Source of the DNA: Chloracidobacterium sp. CP2_5A
Lineage (GTDB): Bacteria > Acidobacteriota > Blastocatellia > Chloracidobacteriales > Chloracidobacteriaceae
NCBI GenBank assembly: GCA_002254845.1
Contig: NKPT01000003.1
Coordinates: forward strand, 79,850 to 143,849
Direction of reading: 5' to 3'
DNA: 64,000 nt
In this document: positions 47,178 through 55,222 of the stretch, piece after piece
Layout: the number at the start of each line of letters is the position of its first letter
Numbering within the stretch: the first letter of the stretch is position 1
Program-made: the position numbers and the translations under genes
The notes under the pieces: model-generated
Database searches by the model: none
The model's input: only the letters and a program-made list of their open reading frames with translations
Told to the model about the DNA's origin: nothing

Positions 47178-50100
47178 TGATTGCGGCGTCCCAGCGGCGT
47201 CGAGCAACCGGCAGCGCGTCGCCTTCCCTTCCTCGCCAAAGTAAACCGCCTCAAACTTCGGCAGCGATTTCAACTCGTCGGCCAGCGCGCGCTGTCGCCC
47301 CGACGAGGCCGCGTTTTGGGTCAGCGCCCTGGCGTCGGGTTCATTGACGCGCAACACAAGTTGCTGCCCAATGGCCGAAAACAAGCCGGGGTCGAAATCC
47401 CGCGCTTCCTGCGATGCCAGGACGAGCGAAACGCCGTACTTGCGGCACTCCTTCGCCATCGTTGGAATCAGCGCCAAGCGGCGCGCTCGATGGGCCTCGT
47501 CAAAAATGAGCGCATGCGTAATCCCCGCGGCCAGGCCGCGCTGAAACATATCCTTGTAAAGCTTATATAACGCCAGCGTCGCTAGCCCCGTTTGCAGCGC
47601 CGCGACCGGCTGTCGGTGGAGGGGCACGATCACCGGACGGCGGCGCGTCCACAAGCTCTGCGGCTTTTCAGCCGACAGCGCCTCAAAAAAGCCGTAATCC
47701 CATAGCTCATCGAGCCGCGCCAGCAGGCTGCGCAGGCTGACGTCAGGGCGCGGCGTCCGGCGGAGAATCTCGACAAAGCCCCCGAACGGGGGCGTCTCCC
47801 CCGTCGCCGACTCGCTCCAGCCGGCCGCTTCAAAGCTTTCCACAATCGCCTTGCGCAGCGCGCTGAGCTGGATATCGCCCAAGTCTGGATAAATCGCCGC
47901 GAAAATGTCTTTGATCACGCCGGCGACGTGGACGTAAGCGCGCGGCGTCTCGCGGTCGACCACTTCCAGCGGGTTGAAATCTAGCCGCCCGACGTCGATG
48001 AAATCCGCGCCGTCCGCGCCTGCCGCGAGCTTCTCGTCGAAATCCGGCGCGTAGGAGAACACGATGGGGCAGACGCCCTGCGCCTGCATCTGGCGCGCAA
48101 TGTTGACCAAGCAGGTGGTTTTGCCCATGCCGGGCAAGCCAGCCACCAGCAAGTGCGGGTTGCCCCGAATGGTCAGCCGCCAGTTGACAGGCCGCCCATC
48201 GGACGCGTAGCCCAACCGGATATCCGCGTTGGCGCGGCCTGGGGGCGGCGGCGCCGGCTTGCGGCCCGGCTCGGCGACGGCGGCCGCGGCTTTCAGCGGG
48301 ACTGGCCCAAAGCGAAAAGTCGGCACCGGCCAGCCAGGCGAGCCTTTCACGCGCGACAGCTCCACCGGATGCGCGCTGGCAACGGTCGGGCAAAAGATCC
48401 ATCCCCGGTCAGCTCCCTCGGGCAGGTCAAAGACATCCTCCCCGGCCGCGCCGAGCGCCCAATCCAGCGCTTGGCAGAGGGCGTCATAAGCGGCGGCGTC
48501 CAGATGGTGCCGCGCAGCTTTGTCGGCATAGAACTTCAGGACGCGCAAAAGCCGCGCCTGACGCAGCGCTCGAAACGACTTAGGCAGCTTGTCATCGAGA
48601 TAACAGGCGCGAAAGCGTTGACGGGTCTCTTCAACCTGCGCCCGAACCTCGGACAGCAGCGCATCCAGCCCCTCGTCCGAAAAGCTCGCCAAGTTGCGCC
48701 GGCACTTGACCTCGATGATGCGTATCTGCAAACGGCCGTCAGAGCCCAGCGACACGTAAAGGAAATCCGCCCGGCGCTCCGGTCGCTCAGCTTTCAGCCG
48801 GACTGACGCGGGGAGCAAGTCGCGGATATCATCGAGCGGCGCGAGAAAGCCGCTGCGCAACGATACCCAGCAGGGATCGGCGGCGGCGGCCGTGGCGCAG
48901 TAGTCCGCCGCATAGGCCAGCGCCAGCAGCTCCTGCGCCGGCGGATGCGCGCCCGCCAGCCGAATCGGCAGTCGCCGGCTCAGCGCCTTCAAGCGTTCCA
49001 GGAGAAATTGCGCCGCGGCCGCGCCTTCCGGCAACCCGGCGCGCTTGAGCAGGCTGCCTAGCAACTCCGCGACTTCCGCGGCGAGCGCGGTTGAGACCAC
49101 AATTCGCGCGTCGCCCAAATCGTCCCGCTCCGGCAGGCAGTCAATCACATAGGTTTCGTAAACGTCCGGATGCGCCTTCGGGTGATCGAAGTACTCCACG
49201 CCGGCGAAGCGGTCAAGCGTCACCACCCAATCGCATAGCGTATGCAGACGCTCAAGCTCGGCTCTCCCCTCGGGCGTGAGCGTGGCGCGCAGCGCGGACG
49301 ACAGGCCCGGCCGCGCCATCGCCAGCCACCCCTCAAGGCTTTGCTGAAGTCGTTGCAGGCGCTGCGTATGCAGGTCTTCGGCCGGATGCGTGGCGACTTT
49401 TTCCGCATTCGGCAAAAACGCTTCCCAAACGGGCGTCGGCGACGGGCGATACGTCCGAATCAGGCCCGAAAGCAAGCCGTAGAGCGGCCAGGCGTCCCCC
49501 TTCAGGGGCGGGCGCGTCGCCGCTGTGACAGCCACCGCGAAGGCGTCAAACGCGACGCCCAGGTGGGCCGGCGTTTCCGGCAGCGCCGCCGGACGCTGCG
49601 CCCACTGAAAATTGGGCTGCGGGCGGCTTCCGGTTCCGGGTTGCGCTTCCATCATCCAGCGGTCTTCAGCCAGGACGGCCGCCCGGCCACGCGCGCGGCG
49701 GCGGGCCGTCATTTGGTCGAGAAAGCCGCCGTCAGGCGTGGGCTCGCCGGCCGGGGCGTAGAGCTCAAGCGTGAAGGAAAGCGGCGCTTTGTCGGGTCGA
49801 GCTGCGGCGGCTTTGGCTGCGGCGGCTTCATCCGCCGCGCGCGCCCAGCCTAGGGCGCGGGCCAGGGCGAGACCATCTCCGGCGCGAACGGCGTGAACGC
49901 GCAGCCGTCGCTGATACGGATGCCCATCGGCGTAAGCTTTGATTTCCGCGCCCAGGCGCTCGAAAGCGCGCCGCCCAAAAAACGAGGGCAACGTTTCGTC
50001 CTCCAGTCGCTCTTGATTTTCCAACGCCCGCGCCAGCCGTAGGGTATCGGCTTTCGGCTCGGCCGCATCGGCGCGCGTCATGGCGACGGCGTGAAAGCCC

Positions 50101-52112
50101 AGCGCGTCGGCGAAGACAAAGGCCGGCGCATCGCCGACGCCTGGCAGCCAAGCCGGAAACCAGGCGCCATCGAGAACGCGAAACTCGCTGCGAACCGCCT
50201 CGGCCGAAGCGCCTTCGGTCCATCGGGCGTGAAACAGCAGCGCGTCATAGGCCGCCAGCCACGCGAGGCGCAGCGGGTGCGTCGGCGGAACGATCAAACC
50301 GATGACGCGCCCGTCTTGCGCGCAGACTTCAATTGTTCCGGCCAGCGGCAGCGGCGCGCTTGCGCTTTCCCGCTGCGCGGCAACCGCTCCCAGCAGGTCG
50401 CCCCAAGCGTCGAGATAGTCGCCGATGACTTGCGCCGACGGCCCGCCCGCGACGTAGCACAGACCGGACAGACCGACGCGGCCCGCGTAGGCCGCCAAGG
50501 CCCCGCTGGCGCGGCAGGCGCGATGCCAGAGCTTCATTGGCGCGTTGATATTCGGCGAGAAGCGGATGAACTCGACTTTGCTCGCCCAGCGCCCGGAAGC
50601 GAGCGTTGGCAGCCGCCACCGGCCCAGCTCTTCGGCGTGATGGTCGCGCCACAGCCGCGCCACTTCGCGGAACAGCGCCGGGACGCTGACCCGAAAGCGC
50701 CGGCCACGATGGATGGCGAGCGTTGTCTGCCCCGCCGTCTCGTCCAGCGCGACGTTGTCGAGCGTCCCGGCGACCGCGGCCGCGTCAGCCAGCTCAATCA
50801 AGCCTTCGCTCAACGCGCGCAGGCGGCGAACGGAAGACCGGCTTTCCTCGACGCTTTCAACGCGGCCCGGGCGAATCCAAAACGGCTCGCTTTCCCCCCG
50901 CTTGTCTTTGGCCTGCACAACGATTTTTGCCAAGAGCCAAGCGGACGCTTCCAACGACAGATCGTCGGCCGTAAAGGCGGCTTTTTCCTCGGCCTTGCCC
51001 CCGTGCGTCACCTCGCGCTCGGCCAGCGTCTCGCCCAGATCGCTGACGATGGCGACCCGATACTGGAGGCTCCCCGGCTCGCGCGGCGCCGGCATCGGTC
51101 GCCACTTCACCGTCAGCGGCGGCGCGTCGTCAGCTTCGGGGTCAACGGCCCACATCAGCGACTGATCCGCGGGGTCGAGCCGGAGACCCGACCACTTGAG
51201 CGGCGGCGCGCCGGGACCGCCGCGCGCGGCGCGCCAGCTGACCAGCTCAATCGTCTCTAACTGATCGCTCAGCGGCGCCAGGTCAAGCGTCCCAAGCCAC
51301 AAATCCGGGCGCTTGCCTAAGCTCCGAAGGTTTTCCTCGGTTGGTCGCCGTCCGCACTCGTCAAGGAAGGTCTCCAGCGCCGTAAGGGTTTCAGGCGCGG
51401 CGCGGACGCCAGCCTGCGCCAGGCGCGCTTCGAGGGGAAGGCGCGGGCCGCTGACGCCGAGCAGGGCGTCCGCGAGCGCCGCCGACGCCGCGAGCAGCTG
51501 GTCCTCGTCAGCTCTCCGCTTGACTTTCGCCAGTCGCGTCGCCGCGCAGGGCCACAGCCCCAGCAGCCAGAGGTATTCCGGCCATTGCTCGGGAGAGCCG
51601 ACCAGGCGCGCCAGAAAGTCAAAGCGAAACCAGCTCGACTGATACGAAGCCCGCTTTTTGGCAAAGTTCAGAACGCGCTTGAGACTTGGATGAAACTGGT
51701 CGTCAATCGCTTTCAGCGCCCGCTCGCAGGCTTTTTCAAACAACTCGTCTTCACGCAGCTCCGCGCCGGCGCTGTAGATGCCATCCATGCCAGGACCGGC
51801 TCTTTCGGTATCCACCAGAAAGACGACCGCCTGCCGCTTGGCTTCGCGGATGGCTACCGCTCGGTCGGACGTGATGGCGCGCAGGCGCGGGTCGTTCTGA
51901 TCGGCGACGCGAAACGTCTGCCAGCCATCGGCTTCCAGGGCCTCGCAAAAGAGGTCGTCGCTCGGCAATCGGTGCAGCACGTCCGGCGGCGGGTTGCGGA
52001 CGAAATACACCTTGCCCGGGCGCGCCTTTTTCATCAGCCTCCTGAAGGCTTCCGCGAGGCATTGGGCATGGGCGGCACTCCAGTCGCTGATGGCGGTTAG
52101 CGGACGTAACAT
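47172..52112 (-). CDS. very large HerA/FtsK-type ATPase with nuclease-like segment (DptH-like)
   Basis: From the ATG at 52112 (1646 aa; GTG at 52115 is an alternative) the gene overlaps the upstream stop as TGATG, with GGAGG about nine bases before. The first 1000 residues have no motif I can name. Near residue 1110-1135, DFLYVSLGSDGRLQIRIIEV followed by KC has the D-(x17)-ExK spacing of PD-(D/E)xK nucleases. From about 1290 a HerA/FtsK ATPase follows: Walker A VAGLPGMGKTTCLVNIA (near 1327), DFNPLEVVDRETPRAY, Walker B LIFDEAHRARRLALIP (near 1538) and VSLVLASQEARDFDPGLFS. This layout matches DptH-type proteins and other defence ATPases. It is predicted to act on DNA in the cytoplasm. The nuclease assignment is tentative. 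Confidence 0.65.
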   Translation of the reverse strand: MLRPLTAISDWSAAHAQCLAEAFRRLMKKARPGKVYFVRNPPPDVLHRLPSDDLFCEALEADGWQTFRVADQNDPRLRAITSDRAVAIREAKRQAVVFLVDTERAGPGMDGIYSAGAELREDELFEKACERALKAIDDQFHPSLKRVLNFAKKRASYQSSWFRFDFLARLVGSPEQWPEYLWLLGLWPCAATRLAKVKRRADEDQLLAASAALADALLGVSGPRLPLEARLAQAGVRAAPETLTALETFLDECGRRPTEENLRSLGKRPDLWLGTLDLAPLSDQLETIELVSWRAARGGPGAPPLKWSGLRLDPADQSLMWAVDPEADDAPPLTVKWRPMPAPREPGSLQYRVAIVSDLGETLAEREVTHGGKAEEKAAFTADDLSLEASAWLLAKIVVQAKDKRGESEPFWIRPGRVESVEESRSSVRRLRALSEGLIELADAAAVAGTLDNVALDETAGQTTLAIHRGRRFRVSVPALFREVARLWRDHHAEELGRWRLPTLASGRWASKVEFIRFSPNINAPMKLWHRACRASGALAAYAGRVGLSGLCYVAGGPSAQVIGDYLDAWGDLLGAVAAQRESASAPLPLAGTIEVCAQDGRVIGLIVPPTHPLRLAWLAAYDALLFHARWTEGASAEAVRSEFRVLDGAWFPAWLPGVGDAPAFVFADALGFHAVAMTRADAAEPKADTLRLARALENQERLEDETLPSFFGRRAFERLGAEIKAYADGHPYQRRLRVHAVRAGDGLALARALGWARAADEAAAAKAAAARPDKAPLSFTLELYAPAGEPTPDGGFLDQMTARRRARGRAAVLAEDRWMMEAQPGTGSRPQPNFQWAQRPAALPETPAHLGVAFDAFAVAVTAATRPPLKGDAWPLYGLLSGLIRTYRPSPTPVWEAFLPNAEKVATHPAEDLHTQRLQRLQQSLEGWLAMARPGLSSALRATLTPEGRAELERLHTLCDWVVTLDRFAGVEYFDHPKAHPDVYETYVIDCLPERDDLGDARIVVSTALAAEVAELLGSLLKRAGLPEGAAAAQFLLERLKALSRRLPIRLAGAHPPAQELLALAYAADYCATAAAADPCWVSLRSGFLAPLDDIRDLLPASVRLKAERPERRADFLYVSLGSDGRLQIRIIEVKCRRNLASFSDEGLDALLSEVRAQVEETRQRFRACYLDDKLPKSFRALRQARLLRVLKFYADKAARHHLDAAAYDALCQALDWALGAAGEDVFDLPEGADRGWIFCPTVASAHPVELSRVKGSPGWPVPTFRFGPVPLKAAAAVAEPGRKPAPPPPGRANADIRLGYASDGRPVNWRLTIRGNPHLLVAGLPGMGKTTCLVNIARQMQAQGVCPIVFSYAPDFDEKLAAGADGADFIDVGRLDFNPLEVVDRETPRAYVHVAGVIKDIFAAIYPDLGDIQLSALRKAIVESFEAAGWSESATGETPPFGGFVEILRRTPRPDVSLRSLLARLDELWDYGFFEALSAEKPQSLWTRRRPVIVPLHRQPVAALQTGLATLALYKLYKDMFQRGLAAGITHALIFDEAHRARRLALIPTMAKECRKYGVSLVLASQEARDFDPGLFSAIGQQLVLRVNEPDARALTQNAASSGRQRALADELKSLPKFEAVYFGEEGKATRCRLLDAAGTPQSD

Positions 52113-53881
52113 CACCCGCGCCCTCCGATGGCGTCAACCGCTGCCGCGACCGGGAAGCGCGCCTGGATGAGCTTCATCGCCTCGGCGTCGCTGACGCTCG
52201 CCAACAAACCAAGATCGCGCAGGCGCGCTTCCAGGCGCTGCCGATTTTGATCGAGCAGCTTGGACGACAGCGTCGCGCCATCAGGCGACGCCGCCACGCA
52301 AAACCCGTAGTTGTCGCGCAAAGCGTCCAGAAAGCCGGCGAGCGTCGCCGGGCTAGCCGCCCGCTCGGCGCGGGCGACCCAGAGGTGCGCGAGATAATCC
52401 AGGACGCCATCGGTCAACGGCGTCAGGCGCTGGTCGCGGGCCGGCTTGCGCGCGCCGGCAGCCGCGCGCTTAACAGCCAGACCGCGCGGATGGTCGCACA
52501 GCAGGCACGAGTCAAAGAGCTCGAGCCACTTGCCGGCCTGCTTCGCGCCGCGCAACTCGACCAGCGCCTGCGCCAGCGTCATGACGCGCATTGACGGCGA
52601 CATGGGCGCGGTCAGCTTTCTCGCCAGCGCCGGGTTGTCTTCCTGCCAAGCCTCGGCAACCCGCAGAGCCTTGCTCTCCAGCGCATCGAGCAGGCGCGAT
52701 GCGCCCGGCGCCCGCCCAAGCCGGATATCGCCCAGGAAGTTGATTCGGTCATGCCCGTCGGGCGCGCCCGGCGGCAGTTGGTCGCGCAGCGTCGCGTCAT
52801 GACGCGCTTCGTAATCAAGCAAGCGCAGAGCCATCAGGATCGCCGGCAGGTCGGCCATCCGCTTGACGGCTTCATCCATGATTTTCCCTGAGGCTTTGCG
52901 CAGCCCCTGATCGTGGCCGTTTGAGGCGTCCAGAAAGAGCGGCAGCGCGCGCTGGTCGTCCTTGGCAGGAAGCCGTCCCTGCTCCGCCCATTGGAGGAGC
53001 AGGGACGCGGTACTCGTCAGGATCGTCGTCATGCCGACGGCCAACGCGGCTTCGAGCAGGCTCAGCAGGACGCCGCGCGGCATGGTCTCGCCGTAGGCCG
53101 CCAAGAAGGCTTCCAGATCGGCGCGAAAGAGATCCGCCACGCGCGCCGCCAACGGTCGCTGATTGACGATCGGCGCGAACTTGCCGGTCAGCGGGCTGGG
53201 CGCTTGCTCCAGCAGTCCGGCCAGGCGGATCATCAGCCATTCCGGGAGCGCCACCGACGCGCTTTCGTCAAACTGGTCAGCAGTCAGGCTGCCCGCTGGG
53301 CCGGCGACGGTCACGCCGGCCAGAAACGGCTTCAGCAGCAGATTCTCGCGAAACCGAGCGCCAACCGGAAAGGGCGTCGGCAGGTCGGCGGCGGTTGGCT
53401 CGATCACCGGCCCGGGCTGATTGGCGAGGAGCGCAACGAGCATCTCCGGCACGTATTGCAGGTCGCCGCTGTCAGGCGGCAGATCGAGCCAGCTGGCGAA
53501 GTAGTGAGTCGGCAGCGCCCGCTGGATGGGCGCGTCCTTGCGCTCCGAGCGGTCGCGGTTTTCAAGGCAAAAGCCCAGCAGCAGGTCGCCGAGGATGCTG
53601 CGCGTCAGCTCATCGTCAAATCCCCAGCAGTGCGAGCTGGCGGCCAGGCGCTCGACCACCTGCTCCGCCGTCGCCCGCTCGCCAAAGACTTCGGCAAAGC
53701 GCCCGCGCCCGCGTCGCCGTCCAAAGCGAAAGAGATAAAACACGGTCGGCAGGACAGCCGCGAGGTCAACGTCCTGAATCGAGCACGGCACAGCGGCGGG
53801 GTAATCGCCCGTGAGAATGGCGTCGCGCCAATCCTTGCCAAACAGGTCGCGCAGCCGCGCCTTGTAGCCGGTTTCGGCCAT
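52112..53881 (-). CDS. unknown helical protein, first gene of the Dpt-like cassette (589 aa)
   Basis: I do not recognise this protein. It begins MAETGYKARLRDLFGKDWRD and is mainly helical, with segments FYLFRFGRRRGRGRFAEVFG, CWGFDDELTRSILGDLLLGF, LPTHYFASWLDLPPDSGDLQ and LLLSLLEAALAVGMTTILTS-like hydrophobic helices in a soluble context. A cysteine pair lies in FDSCLLCDHPRG (about 465). The C-terminal segment LLDQNRQRLEARLRDLGLLA then SDAEAMKLIQARF resembles a winged-helix or small recognition fold. Its stop is coupled to the large ATPase gene by TGATG, and a promoter lies upstream. By position it could be the counterpart of DptG, but I see no sequence reason to name it so. No ribosome site is obvious. 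Confidence 0.55.
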   Translation of the reverse strand: MAETGYKARLRDLFGKDWRDAILTGDYPAAVPCSIQDVDLAAVLPTVFYLFRFGRRRGRGRFAEVFGERATAEQVVERLAASSHCWGFDDELTRSILGDLLLGFCLENRDRSERKDAPIQRALPTHYFASWLDLPPDSGDLQYVPEMLVALLANQPGPVIEPTAADLPTPFPVGARFRENLLLKPFLAGVTVAGPAGSLTADQFDESASVALPEWLMIRLAGLLEQAPSPLTGKFAPIVNQRPLAARVADLFRADLEAFLAAYGETMPRGVLLSLLEAALAVGMTTILTSTASLLLQWAEQGRLPAKDDQRALPLFLDASNGHDQGLRKASGKIMDEAVKRMADLPAILMALRLLDYEARHDATLRDQLPPGAPDGHDRINFLGDIRLGRAPGASRLLDALESKALRVAEAWQEDNPALARKLTAPMSPSMRVMTLAQALVELRGAKQAGKWLELFDSCLLCDHPRGLAVKRAAAGARKPARDQRLTPLTDGVLDYLAHLWVARAERAASPATLAGFLDALRDNYGFCVAASPDGATLSSKLLDQNRQRLEARLRDLGLLASVSDAEAMKLIQARFPVAAAVDAIGGRG

Positions 53882-53941
53882 AACGAGCGAGAGCTTTCTT
53901 CAGACGTGATTCGCGCTTGGGCGCGCTGGAGAAACGCTAGA

Positions 53942-53971
53942 ATAATACGGAGAAGTGTTTAGATAACACAA
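53942..53971 (-). promoter_or_regulatory. promoter and small palindrome before the three-gene cassette
   Basis: In an AT-rich pocket the minus strand has TATTAT (53947-53942) 18 bp from TTGTGT (53971-53966). GTGTT-N5-AACAC (53955-53969) overlaps the -35 and could bind a repressor. The leader to the first gene would be about 55 nt. Confidence 0.45.
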
Positions 53972-54037
53972 CAATGCCCGATTGCCGGCCGCTGAGCGCC
54001 ATCGCCCCGGGCGCGCGGGGCATCTTGCCTGTCTCCG

Positions 54038-55009
54038 TCAAGACGCTCGGACGCAGGCGAGGAAGGCTTCGACTTGGCGCTTGACGCGCCCGCTGGCCAG
54101 CAACTCGGCGGCGAGCGCCGCGCCTTCCGCCACGGTCGCCGCTCGCCCAGCCGCGACAAAGCCCAGCCCGGCGTTGAGCCGGACGCCGTGGTAGGCGAGC
54201 GAAGCGGCGTCGGCGCTCGTGACGATGCGCCAGAATAGCTCGACATTGGTTTCCGGCGCGTAGTCGGGCGCGCCCGCCGCCGCCGCGACCTCGGCGGAAA
54301 CCCAGGGGTATTTGCTGACGCGCCGGGGCGTCACGTCATAGATGACGGACGCGCCCCGCGGCGCAAGCTCGTCGCTATGGTCGTCGCCGCGGACGACTAT
54401 AGCCCGCTGGAGGCGCGAGTCCGCTGCCAGCCATTGCGCGATAAAGGCCTGCATGCGCGGATGGGAAACGCCAACCAGTCGGCGCGCCGGGCGCAGCGGG
54501 TGCAGAAGCGGGCCGATGTAGTTGAACAGCGTCGGACGCCCAAATCGTCGCCGCGCCGCCGCGACCGACTTCAGCGCCGGGTAGCACTGCGGCGCGTAGA
54601 GAAACGCCAGGCTTGTCGCTTCAAGCAAGCCAGGCAGCCGCTCCAGCGGGCATTCGACCGGGACGCCAAGCCGCTCGAGCAGGTCGAAGCTGCCGCTCGC
54701 GCTCGTAGCCGCCCGGTTGCCGAACTTCACGACCCGGACGCCGCCCGCCGCGAGAACGAAGGCGACGGTTGTCGAGACGTTGAAATGCGGGCGCCCGCTG
54801 CCGCCCGTGCCGCAACAATCGAACACATCGCCGGCGACTTCAGGCAGCGGCCGGGCCGTCGCCGCGACGGCCGCGACGAGGGCGGCGAATTGCTCAAAGG
54901 TCGCCGTTTCAGGCGCGAGTTGGGCGAGCAGGGCGGCGGCGGCGGCGGCGGGCAGGCGGCCGGCAAGCCACGCGGCAATGGGGTCTTCCGAGGCGCTGGA
55001 ATGGCTCAT
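54038..55009 (-). CDS. trpD: anthranilate phosphoribosyltransferase
   Basis: The ATG at 55009 (MSHSSASEDPIAAWLAGRL, 323 aa) is used; an upstream TTG is possible. The enzyme attaches phosphoribose from PRPP to anthranilate, step two of tryptophan synthesis. The PRPP loop DCCGTGGSGRPHFNVST, the anthranilate-site KFGNRAATSASGSFDLLERL (normally KHGNRxxSS, here Phe replaces His), the metal-site DDHSDELAP and FNYIGPLLHPLRPA are present. Length and order are normal. It stands alone on the minus strand, 10 kb from aroF-trpE-trpG and upstream of the Dpt-like cassette. The His-to-Phe change leaves some chance of a TrpD paralogue with another substrate. Confidence 0.85.
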   Translation of the reverse strand: MSHSSASEDPIAAWLAGRLPAAAAAALLAQLAPETATFEQFAALVAAVAATARPLPEVAGDVFDCCGTGGSGRPHFNVSTTVAFVLAAGGVRVVKFGNRAATSASGSFDLLERLGVPVECPLERLPGLLEATSLAFLYAPQCYPALKSVAAARRRFGRPTLFNYIGPLLHPLRPARRLVGVSHPRMQAFIAQWLAADSRLQRAIVVRGDDHSDELAPRGASVIYDVTPRRVSKYPWVSAEVAAAAGAPDYAPETNVELFWRIVTSADAASLAYHGVRLNAGLGFVAAGRAATVAEGAALAAELLASGRVKRQVEAFLACVRAS

Positions 55010-55187
55010 GGCAGGGGCGATTCGGGGCGGAGGCGCCAAAAGGTACTAAAACAAGATACCTAAAATGGACGGCGCGGCGAACATCCCTCGCGCCGCGCCT
55101 CCGCGCCAGAAGGCGCGTCGTCGTTTCCAAACGGGCGCTCAGGCTTCGCCTATGCATTCGGACTGGAACTGCGCTAGGCTTGGCGCA

Positions 55188-55206
55188 GGCTCGCGACGCG
55201 CGAGCC
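55188..55206 (+). promoter_or_regulatory. 8-bp hairpin just before the propeller-phosphatase gene
   Basis: GGCTCGCG-ACG-CGCGAGCC is a perfect stem with a 3-nt loop, 16 bases before the start codon. No ribosome site is visible between them, so the hairpin may affect translation or mark the transcript end. Confidence 0.35.
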
Positions 55207-55222
55207 ATACTTATGAGCCCGC

